DNA of 64,000 bases from Streptomyces diastatochromogenes (GTDB taxonomy: Bacteria; Actinomycetota; Actinomycetes; Streptomycetales; Streptomycetaceae): contig NZ_MCGQ01000041.1 of NCBI RefSeq assembly GCF_002242805.1, positions 124,001-188,000 of the forward strand, given 5' to 3'. A program made the translations under genes and the position numbers. This document shows, in pieces, positions 53,219-62,032 of this stretch. How positions within the stretch are numbered: position 1 is the stretch's first letter; the number at the start of each line of letters is the position of its first letter. The notes under the pieces are model-generated. The model was not told the DNA's origin and did no database searches. It worked only from the letters and a program-made list of their open reading frames with translations.

Positions 53219-54109
53219 ATGTCCATCGGGATCACCAAGGTCACCGCACGCATCGGCGCCCGGGTCTCCGGCGTCGACATCACCCGGCCCCTCGCCCCGG
53301 AGCAGGTCGCCGCGCTCCGCGAGGCCCTGAACGCCCACAAGGCGCTCGTCTTCGACGCCCAGGGCCTGGACGACGCCGGCCAGCAGGCCTTCGCCCGGCA
53401 CTTCGGCGACCTGACCACCGCCCACCCGACGGTCGGCGCCGTCGAGGGTGCCCCGAACGTGCTGCCCGTGGACAGCGAGCGCGGCCGCGCCAACCACTGG
53501 CACACGGACGTCACCTTCGTCCTCAACCCGCCGCAGGCCAGCACCCTGCGCTCGATCACCGTCCCGCCGTACGGCGGCGAGACCCTGATCGCCAACGCGG
53601 CCGCCGCCTACCGCGACCTGCCCGAGCCGCTGCGCCGGCTGGCCGACACCCTGTGGGCCGAGCACACCAACGACTACGACTACGCGGTGCCGGACGAGGA
53701 GATCGACGAGGAGAAGGCGGCCCAGCGCGCCCAGTTCACGTCCATCGAGTACCGCACCGCGCACCCGGTGGTCCGCGTCCACCCGCTGACCGGCGAACGC
53801 GGGCTGTTCATCGGCGGGTTCGCGCAGCGGATCACCGGCCTGTCGGTGGGCGAGTCCCGCAGGATCCTCGACCTGCTCCAGGCGTACGTCACCCGCCCGG
53901 AGAACATCCTGCGCTGGCGCTGGTCGGAGAACCAGCTGGTCCTCTTCGACAACCGGATCACCCAGCACTACGCCATCGACAACTACGACGGGCAGCCGCG
54001 CCGTCTGCACCGGGTGACCGTCGCCGGTGACGTCCCGGTCGGCATCGAGGGCAAGGAGAGCTACTCGATCGAGGGCGACGCCTCGCACTACACACCCGTG
54101 GCCGCGTAA
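53219..54109 (+). CDS. TauD/TfdA-type 2-oxoglutarate-dependent dioxygenase
   Basis: A 296-residue non-haem iron enzyme. The iron ligands are His95 and Asp97 (HWHTDVTF) and His250 (NRITQHYAI), and Arg261 (QPRRLHR) should bind 2-oxoglutarate. The family includes taurine dioxygenase TauD and the alkyl-sulfatase AtsK; both hydroxylate the carbon next to sulfur and release sulfite or sulfate. The active-site loop here (ANHWHTDVTFVLNPP) is close in style to AtsK/TauD proteins. It completes the sulfur operon: importer, monooxygenase, dioxygenase. AAAGGA lies 9 bases before the ATG. A long hairpin follows. Confidence 0.93.
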   Translation: MSIGITKVTARIGARVSGVDITRPLAPEQVAALREALNAHKALVFDAQGLDDAGQQAFARHFGDLTTAHPTVGAVEGAPNVLPVDSERGRANHWHTDVTFVLNPPQASTLRSITVPPYGGETLIANAAAAYRDLPEPLRRLADTLWAEHTNDYDYAVPDEEIDEEKAAQRAQFTSIEYRTAHPVVRVHPLTGERGLFIGGFAQRITGLSVGESRRILDLLQAYVTRPENILRWRWSENQLVLFDNRITQHYAIDNYDGQPRRLHRVTVAGDVPVGIEGKESYSIEGDASHYTPVAA

Positions 54110-54146
54110 CGTCGCACTCACCCTGCGTACAGGGGGTGTCCGCATA

Positions 54147-54184
54147 CTGGGCGGCTCGTTCGCGTGAGCGGACGGGCCGCCCAG
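54147..54184 (+). terminator. Terminator of the sulfur operon
   Basis: CTGGGCGGC pairs with GCCGCCCAG and the inner CGTTCGC with GCGGACG (one wobble), with GTGA as the loop. It begins 38 bases after the dioxygenase stop. Confidence 0.8.
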
Positions 54185-54231
54185 ACTGTGGGCGTTTTTG
54201 CCCACTCTTCAGCACTGGACGAGCCGCGCCG

Positions 54232-55620
54232 ATGCCCAGCACCACCACCGAGACGCCACCGCAGCAGCGGGACGGTGTCTCCCTCTCCCACGGTCTCAAG
54301 CAGCGCCACCTGTCGATGATCGCCCTCGGCGGTGTGATCGGCGCGGGCCTGTTCGTCGGCTCCGGCGCGGGTATCGCCGCGGCCGGACCGTCCATCGTGC
54401 TCGCCTTCACCCTCTCCGGCCTCCTGGTGATGCTGGTGATGCGGATGCTCGGCGAGATGTCGGCCGCCCACCCGTCCTCGGGTTCCTTCTCCGCGCACGC
54501 CGAGCGGGCGATGGGCCCGTGGGCGGGCTTCACCGCGGGCTGGTCCTTCTGGGTGCTGCTGTGCACGGCCGTCGGCCTGGAGGGCATCGCCGCCGCGAAC
54601 ATCGTCACCGGCTGGCTGCCGGGCACCCCACAGTGGGCCTGGGTCGCCCTGTTCATGCTGGTGTTCTGCGGGGCGAACCTGGCCGCGGTGAAGAACTTCG
54701 GCGAGTTCGAGTTCTGGTTCGCGGCCCTGAAGGTCGGCGCGATCTCGCTCTTCCTCGTCCTCGGCGGGCTGGCCATCGCCGGCGTACTCCCCGGCACGGA
54801 CGCCCCGGGCACCGCGAACCTCACCCACTTCTTCCCGCACGGCGGCGAGGGTCTTATCGTCGGCCTGCTCGCCTCCGTCTTCGCCTACGGCGGCCTGGAG
54901 ACGGTCACGATCGCGGCCGCCGAGTCCGAGAACCCGGTCAAGGGCGTGGCGAGCGCGGTCCGCACGGCGATGTGGCGCATCGCGCTGTTCTACATCGGGT
55001 CGATGGCGGTCGTGATCACGCTCGTCCCGTGGGACTCGAAGGACATCGCGAACCCGGACAAGGGGCCGTACGTCGCCGCCCTCGACCATCTCGGCATCCC
55101 CGGCGCCGGCCAGGTGATGAAGGTCGTCGTCCTCGTCGCCCTGCTCTCCGCGATGAACGCCAACATCTACGGCTCCTCGCGCATCGCCTACTCGCTGGTG
55201 GAGCGGGGTCAGGGCCCCAAGGTCCTGGCGAAGGTCTCCGGCGGGGTCCCGCGCATCGCCGTCCTCACCTCCTCCGTCTTCGGCTTCGTGTGCGTGCTGC
55301 TCAGCTACTGGCGGCCGGACGACGTCTTCCCCTGGCTGCTGAACATGATCGGCGCGGTGATCCTGGTCGTCTGGATCTTCATCGCGGTCTCCCAGCTGGT
55401 GTTGCGGCGGCGCGTGGAGCGGGAGGCGCCGGAGAAGCTGGTCGTACGGATGTGGGGGTTCCCCTGGCTGACGTGGGTCGCGCTGGCGGGCATGGCGGCG
55501 ATCTTCGTGCTGATGGCGCGGGAGGAAGGCACCCGCGTTCAGCTGTACTCGACCGGTGGGATGACGTTGTTCCTCGCGGCCGTGGGGTACGTGTGGCAGC
55601 GGGTGCGGGCCAGGTCCTGA
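54232..55620 (+). CDS. Amino-acid permease, APC superfamily (second paralogue)
   Basis: A 462-residue transporter with 12 helices. Helix 1 is MIALGGVIGAGLFVGSGAGIA and the GEMSAAHPSSGSFSAHAE segment follows, nearly the same as in the permease at 41346-42773; the two are paralogues of the AAT/GABA-permease type. The ATG at 54232 starts MPSTTTE; a 32-codon extension upstream is open but overlaps the terminator of the sulfur operon and has poor codon use. The ribosome site is weak. It begins 48 bases after the sulfur operon terminator, so it has its own promoter. Confidence 0.92.
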   Translation: MPSTTTETPPQQRDGVSLSHGLKQRHLSMIALGGVIGAGLFVGSGAGIAAAGPSIVLAFTLSGLLVMLVMRMLGEMSAAHPSSGSFSAHAERAMGPWAGFTAGWSFWVLLCTAVGLEGIAAANIVTGWLPGTPQWAWVALFMLVFCGANLAAVKNFGEFEFWFAALKVGAISLFLVLGGLAIAGVLPGTDAPGTANLTHFFPHGGEGLIVGLLASVFAYGGLETVTIAAAESENPVKGVASAVRTAMWRIALFYIGSMAVVITLVPWDSKDIANPDKGPYVAALDHLGIPGAGQVMKVVVLVALLSAMNANIYGSSRIAYSLVERGQGPKVLAKVSGGVPRIAVLTSSVFGFVCVLLSYWRPDDVFPWLLNMIGAVILVVWIFIAVSQLVLRRRVEREAPEKLVVRMWGFPWLTWVALAGMAAIFVLMAREEGTRVQLYSTGGMTLFLAAVGYVWQRVRARS

Positions 55621-55649
55621 CCTCGCCCTTCCCCTTCGAGCCCCTCCCG

Positions 55650-55682
55650 AAAGACCCCCGCGGTGCACCCGCGGGGGTCTTT
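55650..55682 (+). terminator. Terminator with a U-run after the permease gene
   Basis: AAAGACCCCCGCGG and its complement (14 bp) enclose TGCAC, followed by TTTTTG in the transcript. Confidence 0.9.
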
Positions 55683-55699
55683 TTGTTGCTAGCGTGTAG

Positions 55700-55716
55700 T
55701 TGCAAGCTCTTTGCAA
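55700..55716 (+). promoter_or_regulatory. Nur box upstream of sodF
   Basis: TTGCAA-GCTCT-TTGCAA matches the known Nur operator pattern TTGCAA-N5-TTGCAA exactly. In streptomycetes the nickel-loaded Nur repressor shuts off the iron superoxide dismutase gene through such a site. It lies 26 bases upstream of the sodF start. Confidence 0.88.
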
Positions 55717-55741
55717 TAAGAGGTTCGAAGGGGAACGACCC

Positions 55742-56389
55742 ATGCCCATCTACACGCTGCCCGACCTGCCCTACGACTACTCCGCGCTCGCCCCCGTGAT
55801 CAGCCCCGAGATCATCGAGCTGCACCACGACAAGCACCACGCCGCCTATGTGAAGGGCGCCAACGACACGCTGGAGCAGCTCGCCGAGGCGCGGGACAAG
55901 GAGTCGTGGGGCTCGATCAACGGCCTGGAGAAGAACCTGGCCTTCCACCTCTCCGGGCACATCCTGCACAGCATCTACTGGCAGAACATGACCGGCCCGA
56001 AGGACGGCGGCGGCGAGCCTCTGGCGCAGGACGGTGTGGGTGAGCTGGCGGAGGCGATCAGGGAGTCCTTCGGTTCCTTCGCCGCCTTCAGGACACAGCT
56101 GTCCAAGGCGGCGGCCACCACCCAGGGTTCGGGCTGGGGTGTGCTGGCGTACGAGCCGCTGAGCGGGCGGCTGATCGTGGAGCAGGTCTACGACCACCAG
56201 GGCAACGTCGGCCAGGGCACGACCCCAATCCTGGTCTTCGACGCCTGGGAGCACGCCTTCTACCTCCAGTACAGGAACCAGAAGGTGGACTTCGTCGAGG
56301 CGATGTGGCAGGTCGTCAACTGGCAGGACGTGGCCCGCCGGTACACGGCGGCCAAGTCCCGCACGGACGTGCTCCTGCTCGCCCCCTGA
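55742..56389 (+). CDS. sodF: Iron superoxide dismutase
   Basis: A 215-residue cytoplasmic Fe/Mn-family dismutase that converts superoxide to peroxide and oxygen. Metal ligands are His28 (LHHDKHHAAYV), His76 (FHLSGHILHSIYW), and Asp and His of FDAWEHAFYLQY. QGSGWGVLAYE is the family signature. It is the Fe form that streptomycetes make when nickel is scarce, in exchange for the nickel enzyme SodN; the perfect Nur box upstream fits. The ATG at 55742 has AAGGGG about 9 bases upstream. Confidence 0.96.
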   Translation: MPIYTLPDLPYDYSALAPVISPEIIELHHDKHHAAYVKGANDTLEQLAEARDKESWGSINGLEKNLAFHLSGHILHSIYWQNMTGPKDGGGEPLAQDGVGELAEAIRESFGSFAAFRTQLSKAAATTQGSGWGVLAYEPLSGRLIVEQVYDHQGNVGQGTTPILVFDAWEHAFYLQYRNQKVDFVEAMWQVVNWQDVARRYTAAKSRTDVLLLAP

Positions 56390-56458
56390 GGCGCCCCGAA
56401 GTGTCCTGCCTCGTGATCGTCTTCTCACCCTTCACGTTGGCAGGCGGATGAAAGGAGG

Positions 56459-56485
56459 CCCCCGCGAGGACCTGACTCGCGGGGG
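56459..56485 (+). terminator. Terminator after sodF
   Basis: CCCCCGCGAG pairs with CTCGCGGGGG around GACCTGA, then GTCTTCC. Confidence 0.85.
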
Positions 56486-56579
56486 TCTTCCCCACCCCGG
56501 GGGTCCACCGATCGGCTGACGGCAAGTTCAACCGAGCACCCGTGTCCGCCAAATGCCCTGCTCAGCAAGGCTTTTGGGT

Positions 56580-58799
56580 ATGAACTCACTGACTGTGCGC
56601 ATGGCGCGCTGGAGCGCCAGGCATCCCTGGCGGGCCCTCCTCGGCTGGCTGCTCTTCGTGGCGCTGTGCCTGGGCGTCGGCAGCGCCGTAGGCACCAACA
56701 GCGCGAAGACGGCCGACTACCGGGTGGGCGAGGCCGGCCGGGCCGAGACCATGGCCGACGAAGGGCACCTGGGACGCCTGTCCACCGAACAGATCCTGAT
56801 CTCCGCCCGGTCGGGCCCCCTGGACGAAGGACCCGCGGCTTCCGCCGTCCGCGAGCTGACCGGACGCATGCGGCACCTGCCCGAGGTCGCGGACGTGGCC
56901 GACCCGGTGCGGTCCTCCGACGGACGCGTCCTCATGGTCGAGGTGTCGCTCAAGGGCGAGGAACTGGACGCCGACCACAAGGTCGGCGCGCTCCTCGCGC
57001 AGACCCGGGCGGTACAGCGGGCACACCCCGGCCTGCTCGTGCAGGAGACCGGATCCCCCTCCGTCAGCAAGGGAGTCGACCAGCAGCGCGACGACGACCT
57101 GGCCCTGTCCGAGAAGATCAGCCTGCCCGTCACCCTCGTCACCCTGCTGATCGTGTTCGGCTCACTCACCATGGCCGCCGTACCGCTGCTGCTCGCGCTG
57201 TCGTCGATCGCGGCGGCCGTCGGACTGGCGATGGTCGCCTCGCACCTCACCCCCGACGCCGGGGTCGGCAAGAACGTCATCCTCATGATCGGCCTCGCGG
57301 TCGGCGTCGACTACACGCTCTTCCACCTCAAGCGGGAGCGGGAGGAGCGCGCCCGCTCCGGTGGCCGGCTCGGGACGGAGGCACTGGTGGAGCTGGCGGC
57401 GGCGACGTCCGGGCGGGCCGTCGTCGTCTCCGGTCTCGCGGTCGTCGCCTCCACCGCCACGCTGTACCTGGCCTCGGACGTGATCTTCTCCTCGCTCGCC
57501 ACCGGCACGATCGTGGTCGTACTGGTCGCGGTGGCCAGCTCCCTGACCGCGCTGCCGGCACTCCTGACCGTGCTGGGCAAGCGGGCCGAGCGCAGGGAGC
57601 GGATGGGGGTCCCCCCGCTCGAGCGAAGCCGAGAGTGGGGGAGGGCGGTGCACGGCAAGCCCGCCCGGCGCCCGCGCGGCGGGAGGGACGGCTGGTTGTG
57701 GTCCGCGCTGCTGCGCCCCGCCGCCCGGCATCCGCTCGCCACCCTGTGCTGCTCGGTCCTCGCCCTGCTCGCCCTCACCCTCCCCCTGACCGGCCTGCGG
57801 ATCACCGAGATGAGCCGGGACACCCACTCCCGCGCGATCCCCGAGATGCGGGTGTACGACCGGCTCAACGCGGAGTTCCCCGACCGGCGGGTCGCCCACC
57901 AGGTCGTCGTACAGGCCCCTGCCTCGCGCTCCGCCCAGGTCACCTCGGAACTGCGCGCACTGGCCCACCGGGCCGCCGCCGACCCGCTGTTCACCGACTA
58001 CGCCCGCATCCGCACCGCCGCCGACCACCGCACCAGCACCCTGGAGCTGCGGGTGCCGTACCTGGGCAACTCCCCTCAGGCCGAGGCCTCCCTGAAGCAT
58101 CTGCGGCACGACTACCTGCCCGCCACGGTCGGCCGGATCAGCGGCGCGCGGTACGGCGTGAGCGGTGACGTGGCCCGCTACGCCGACTATCCGGCCCATC
58201 AGGACGGCAAACTGCCCCTGGTCCTGGGCGCACTGCTGCTGGTGACGTTCCTGATGACGCTGTACGCGTTCCGCTCGGTCGTGCTCGGCGTGCTCGGTGT
58301 CGTACTGAACCTGCTGTCGGCGGCGGCCGCGCTCGGTCTGCTCGTGCTGGTCTTCCAGCACACCTGGGCCGAGGGGCTGCTGGACTTCCGCTCCACCGGG
58401 TCGATCGGTTCGCGGGTGCCGCTGTTCCTGTTCGTGATCCTCTTCGGTCTGTCGATGGACTACCAGGTGTTCGTGGTCAGCCGGATCCGGGAGGCGGTGC
58501 TCGCCGGCACGCCCACCCGGCAGGCTGTCGTCGAGGGCGTCCGGCGGTCGGCGAGCGTGGTGACCAGCGCGGCCGTGATCATGACGACCGTCTTCGTGAG
58601 CTTCGTCTTCCTGCACATCATCGAGATGAAGCAGATCGGATTCGTGCTCGCCGCTGCCGTCCTGCTGGACGCCTTCGTGGTGCGCGTGCTGATCCTGCCG
58701 GCGGCCCTGCTGCTGTTCGGCGCGCGCGCCTGGTGGCCCGTGCGGCCGTCGGAAACCGAGGTCCCCGGCCCGAACCCCGCGCTGGTGGACGTAGGTTGA
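56580..58799 (+). CDS. MMPL-family membrane transporter
   Basis: A 739-residue RND-type transporter of the MMPL family with two blocks of six helices. Helix 1 is WRALLGWLLFVALCLGVGSAVG, the first outside loop follows, then LLIVFGSLTMAAVPLLLALS and the second-block LGALLLVTFLMTLYAFRSVV. The conserved GLAVGVDYTLFHLKRERE and the equivalent FGLSMDYQVFVVSRIREA are both present, which carry the proton-relay Asp and Tyr. Members export lipids or other hydrophobic compounds. A 42-bp palindromic element at 57602-57643 adds 14 codons in frame in a cytoplasmic loop without breaking the gene. The ATG at 56580 is used; a 9-codon upstream extension is open. Confidence 0.92.
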   Translation: MNSLTVRMARWSARHPWRALLGWLLFVALCLGVGSAVGTNSAKTADYRVGEAGRAETMADEGHLGRLSTEQILISARSGPLDEGPAASAVRELTGRMRHLPEVADVADPVRSSDGRVLMVEVSLKGEELDADHKVGALLAQTRAVQRAHPGLLVQETGSPSVSKGVDQQRDDDLALSEKISLPVTLVTLLIVFGSLTMAAVPLLLALSSIAAAVGLAMVASHLTPDAGVGKNVILMIGLAVGVDYTLFHLKREREERARSGGRLGTEALVELAAATSGRAVVVSGLAVVASTATLYLASDVIFSSLATGTIVVVLVAVASSLTALPALLTVLGKRAERRERMGVPPLERSREWGRAVHGKPARRPRGGRDGWLWSALLRPAARHPLATLCCSVLALLALTLPLTGLRITEMSRDTHSRAIPEMRVYDRLNAEFPDRRVAHQVVVQAPASRSAQVTSELRALAHRAAADPLFTDYARIRTAADHRTSTLELRVPYLGNSPQAEASLKHLRHDYLPATVGRISGARYGVSGDVARYADYPAHQDGKLPLVLGALLLVTFLMTLYAFRSVVLGVLGVVLNLLSAAAALGLLVLVFQHTWAEGLLDFRSTGSIGSRVPLFLFVILFGLSMDYQVFVVSRIREAVLAGTPTRQAVVEGVRRSASVVTSAAVIMTTVFVSFVFLHIIEMKQIGFVLAAAVLLDAFVVRVLILPAALLLFGARAWWPVRPSETEVPGPNPALVDVG
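57602..57643 (+). repeat. Palindromic element E inside the MMPL gene
   Basis: Same family as elements A-D: GATGGGGGTCCCCCC, CTCGAGCGAAGCCGAG, AGTGGGGGAG. Exactly 42 bases, read in frame as MGVPPLERSREWGR-type residues in the loop after the sixth helix. Confidence 0.9.
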
Positions 58800-58804
58800 C
58801 AGGT

Positions 58805-59962
58805 ATGGTCACGACCGCCGACGCCCTCTGGGCGACCTCGCTGCGCCGCTGGAACGTGGTGTGCCGGCTCCTGTTCGCCGCGATGGCGGTCGGGATCACC
58901 GCGCTGAGCCAGGGCGCCGACCGGTACGCGGCCCTCGCCCTGCTGGGCAGTGTGGCCCTGTGTTTCGTCGTGCTGGACCGCCGCCCCGCCCATCCCGTCG
59001 TACGGCCGCACGGGTATCTCGCGGTGCTGGTGATCGCGCTCGCCGGTCTCGCCTACCTGGGGACCAGTTACGCGGCCCTGTTCATGGTCACGCTGCCGCA
59101 CTACTGGATGTTCGGCCGCACCCCGAGGATCTCCCTCGCCTTCCTGGGGCTGGCCACCACCGGCACGCTGCTGGGCGGCTGGGTGCGGCAGGGCTGGTCC
59201 GGCAAGTTCTTCGGCGAGACGGTGGTGGGCACGCTGATCGTGGTGGCGGTCGGGGTGCTGATCGGGCTGTGGGCGCGCGCGGTGGTCGAGCAGAGCAGCG
59301 AACGCGCGCGGCTGATCATGGAATTGGAGCGCACGCAGGCCGAGCTGACCCAGGCGCATCTGCGGCAGGGCGCGGCGGAGGAACGGGAGCGGATGGCACG
59401 GGAGATCCACGACACGCTCGCGCAGGGCTTCGCCTCGATCGTCGTCCTGGCGGAGGCGGCCCGGGACGGCCTGGCCACCGACCCCGCACGCAGCGCCCGG
59501 CAGCTGGTCTCGATCGAGTCGACCGCCCGGGAGAACCTGGCGGAGGCCAGGGAGTTGGTCGGCTCGGCCCGGCCGGGCGGCGCGCACCCCGGCTCGGTGG
59601 CGCAGACCCTGCAGCGGATCGTCGACCGGTTCGCCGAGGACACCGGGCTGACCGTGGACGCGGAGCTGGCCGACCTCGACTGCGACCAGCAGACCCGGAT
59701 CGCGCTGCTGCGCTGCACCCAGGAGGCCCTGGCCAACGTGCGCAAGCATGCCCGGGCCTCGACGGTCGGGGTGCTGCTGGCCCGGCGTCCGCACGGCGTG
59801 GAACTGGAGGTCACGGACGACGGCACCGGATTCGTGGTCGGGGCCTCCACGGGCTTCGGCCTCGACGGGATGCGCAAACGGCTCGCCGAACTGGGCGGGC
59901 GGCTGACGGTGACCAGCTCGGTGGGGGACGGGACCCGGATCCTGGCGGTGATTCCGGCATGA
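58805..59962 (+). CDS. Two-component sensor histidine kinase (NarL/DesK subgroup)
   Basis: A 385-residue sensor with about five membrane helices in residues 20-160 and no large outside domain. The HisKA_3 box is EERERMAREIHDTLAQGFAS with the phospho-acceptor His202. The ATP domain includes ALANVRKHARASTVGVLL, VTDDGTGFVV, GFGLDGMRKRLAELGG and GDGTRILAVIP. The ATG at 58805 lies 5 bases after the MMPL stop, so the kinase may be co-transcribed with the transporter and control it. Its stop overlaps the start of the regulator gene (ATGA). Confidence 0.94.
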   Translation: MVTTADALWATSLRRWNVVCRLLFAAMAVGITALSQGADRYAALALLGSVALCFVVLDRRPAHPVVRPHGYLAVLVIALAGLAYLGTSYAALFMVTLPHYWMFGRTPRISLAFLGLATTGTLLGGWVRQGWSGKFFGETVVGTLIVVAVGVLIGLWARAVVEQSSERARLIMELERTQAELTQAHLRQGAAEERERMAREIHDTLAQGFASIVVLAEAARDGLATDPARSARQLVSIESTARENLAEARELVGSARPGGAHPGSVAQTLQRIVDRFAEDTGLTVDAELADLDCDQQTRIALLRCTQEALANVRKHARASTVGVLLARRPHGVELEVTDDGTGFVVGASTGFGLDGMRKRLAELGGRLTVTSSVGDGTRILAVIPA

Positions 59963-60594
59963 GCGAAGAGGTGCTGCGGGTCGTCGTGGTGGACGACCAC
60001 ACCGTGATGCGGGCCGGGGTGATCGCGCTGCTCGACGGCGAGGAGGACATCGAGGTCGTGGGCGAGGCGAGCGACGGCCGCGCCGCCCTCGGTCTGGTCG
60101 CCAGCCACAACCCGGACGTGGCCCTGGTAGACCTGCGCATGCCCGTGCTGGACGGGGTCGCGACGACCACCGAGATCGTCGCCCGGCACCCGCGCACCCG
60201 CGTGCTGATCCTCACCACGTACGACACCGACGCCGACATCGAGCGCGGGGTCGAGGCCGGTGCCATCGGCTATCTGCTCAAGGACACCACCAGGGAACAG
60301 CTGGTCGACGCGATCCGCTCGGCCGCGCGCGGTGAGACCGTCCTCGCCCCCCGGGTGGCGGAGAAGCTGGTGGCCCGTATGCGGCGCCCGGTCCAGGATC
60401 CGCTGACCGCCCGCGAGACCGACGTCCTCGACGCGGTGGCGGACGGGCTCACGAACGCCGAGATCGGCCGCCGTCTGGTCATCTCCGAGGCCACCGTCAA
60501 GACGCATCTGCTGCGTCTCTTCGCCAAGCTGGACGTCAACGACCGGACGCGGGCGGTGGTGGTGGCCATGGAGCGGGGGCTGCTGCGGCGGTGA
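59959..60594 (+). CDS. Two-component response regulator (NarL/FixJ family)
   Basis: A 211-residue regulator. The receiver domain has VVDDHTVMRAG, the phosphorylation site Asp58 (VALVDLRMPVLDG), the Thr in LILTTYD and the Lys in YLLKDTT. The C-terminal LuxR-type HTH is LTARETDVLDAVADGLTNAE and ISEATVKTHLLRLFAKL. It pairs with the histidine kinase by a 4-base overlap. Its stop abuts the stop of the convergent histidine-phosphatase gene. Confidence 0.96.
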   Translation: MSEEVLRVVVVDDHTVMRAGVIALLDGEEDIEVVGEASDGRAALGLVASHNPDVALVDLRMPVLDGVATTTEIVARHPRTRVLILTTYDTDADIERGVEAGAIGYLLKDTTREQLVDAIRSAARGETVLAPRVAEKLVARMRRPVQDPLTARETDVLDAVADGLTNAEIGRRLVISEATVKTHLLRLFAKLDVNDRTRAVVVAMERGLLRR

Positions 60595-61212
60595 CTACGG
60601 CTCACAGGGCACGTTGAGCGAGAGCAGTGCCGTGTCGTCCCCGGTGATCCTGATCTCGCTCACCGCCGCGTTGTGCAACCTCGGGAGGACACGGCGGTAC
60701 TCCGCGACCGGGATGTGCAGGAGCGAGCACAGCACCAGTCGGAGCAGGGTGTTGTGGGCGACGACGAGAACCCGTTCGCCGGGGTGTGCGGCGGCGATCC
60801 GGCGCAGGGCGGCCGTGCCCCGGGCGGCTGCGGTGCGAGGGTCCTCTGCGCCGGGGAACGGGTGCGCCACCGGGTCGGTGCGGAAGGCCCGCGCCGCCTC
60901 GGGGTTCTCCTTCTCGAACTCGGCGAGCGTACGGCCCTCCACCACCCCGAAGTCGCATTCCCTCAGGTCGTCTTCGCGCCCCGGGGTGAGGCCGAGGGCG
61001 CGGCAGGCGGGCTCGGCGGTGGCGATCGCCCGGGACAGGGGCGAGGTCCAGACCGCGTCCACCGGATGAGCGGCGGCCCAGCGGCCCAGCGCCTCGGCCT
61101 GGGCGCGCCCGGTGTCGGTGAGGCCGACGTCGCTGACGCCGGCGTACCGGTTCTCGGCGTGCCAGACGGTCTGGCCGTGGCGGGCGAGCAGGAGGGTGGC
61201 GGCCGAGGTCAT
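60595..61212 (-). CDS. Histidine phosphatase family protein (phosphoglycerate-mutase-like)
   Basis: A 205-residue enzyme with the catalytic RHG motif at LLLARHGQTVW (His12) and the second catalytic His in VLVVAHNTLLRLVLC; the acidic residue is in the REDDLRECDFGVVEGRT segment. Members hydrolyse phosphate esters of sugars or small metabolites, for example fructose-2,6-bisphosphate or alpha-ribazole phosphate, and the substrate cannot be told from sequence. Its stop is next to that of the regulator gene, with no room for a terminator outside the coding region. Confidence 0.93.
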   Translation of the reverse strand: MTSAATLLLARHGQTVWHAENRYAGVSDVGLTDTGRAQAEALGRWAAAHPVDAVWTSPLSRAIATAEPACRALGLTPGREDDLRECDFGVVEGRTLAEFEKENPEAARAFRTDPVAHPFPGAEDPRTAAARGTAALRRIAAAHPGERVLVVAHNTLLRLVLCSLLHIPVAEYRRVLPRLHNAAVSEIRITGDDTALLSLNVPCEP

Positions 61213-61258
61213 GGTGAGCAGTATTCCCGGTGCCGGTCCCTCCGGCCGGCCGCGGTCG

Positions 61259-62032
61259 TCAACCGGCCGAGAACGTGCGGGCGTAGCGGCCGGCGGTCCA
61301 GCCGCCGTCCACCACCAGCGTCGACCCCGTCATGTAGGAGGAGGCGTCACCGGCCAGGAACATGACGGCTTTGGCGATCTCCTCCGGCGCGGCGGGGCGC
61401 TGGAGGGGGACATGCGCGAGAAGTTCCTCGGGAGCGTAGCCGAGACGGGTGAAGTCGGTGTTCTGGAGCAGGGGCGTGGCGACGGCACCGGGGCAGATCA
61501 CGTTCACCCGGACGCCCTGGGCGACGACCTCCATGGCGGCCGCGCGGGTGAGACCGAGTACGGCGTGCTTCGAGGCGCAGTAGGCCGCGAGCCCGGGGAT
61601 GCCTTCGAGGCCCGCGAACGACGCCACGTTGATGATCTGTCCGCCGCCTCCTCGGATCATCAGCGGCAGAGCGGCGCGCATGCCGAGGAAGACGCCGGTC
61701 TGGTTGACCGCCACCATGCGGGTGTAGTCCTCGAGCGACGTGGTGTGGAGCGGACCGGGGCGCATGACACCGGCGTTGTTCACCAGCACGTCCAGCCGTC
61801 CGAAGCGCTCCTCGACCTCGTCGATAAGGTCGCTCCACGAGGTCTCGTCGGCGACGTCGAGCTCGCGCAGCAGGAACCGGTCGGCGCATCCGGGTTCGAC
61901 GGGCCGGCCGTCCCGCGGTGTCAGGTCGGCGGCGATGACGGTGGCGCCGTCGTCGAGCAGCGCCTGGGTGACAGCGGTGCCGATCCCGCCGCACGCGCCG
62001 GTGACCAGGGCGATCCGTGCGGCGCCGCTCAT
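61259..62032 (-). CDS. Short-chain dehydrogenase/reductase
   Basis: A 257-residue classical SDR. The nucleotide-binding Gly motif is TGACGGIGTAV, the NNAG motif is LVNNAGVMRPG, Ser is in NVASFAGLEG, and the catalytic YxxxK is YCASKHAVLGL. The C terminus has VDGGWTAGR. The ATG at 62032 (MSGAARIALVTG) overlaps the stop of the small frameshifted ORF upstream (ATGA), so the two were translationally coupled. It probably oxidises or reduces an alcohol or ketone of the product made by the neighbouring P450. A longer frame upstream is open but not this protein. Confidence 0.93.
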   Translation of the reverse strand: MSGAARIALVTGACGGIGTAVTQALLDDGATVIAADLTPRDGRPVEPGCADRFLLRELDVADETSWSDLIDEVEERFGRLDVLVNNAGVMRPGPLHTTSLEDYTRMVAVNQTGVFLGMRAALPLMIRGGGGQIINVASFAGLEGIPGLAAYCASKHAVLGLTRAAAMEVVAQGVRVNVICPGAVATPLLQNTDFTRLGYAPEELLAHVPLQRPAAPEEIAKAVMFLAGDASSYMTGSTLVVDGGWTAGRYARTFSAG

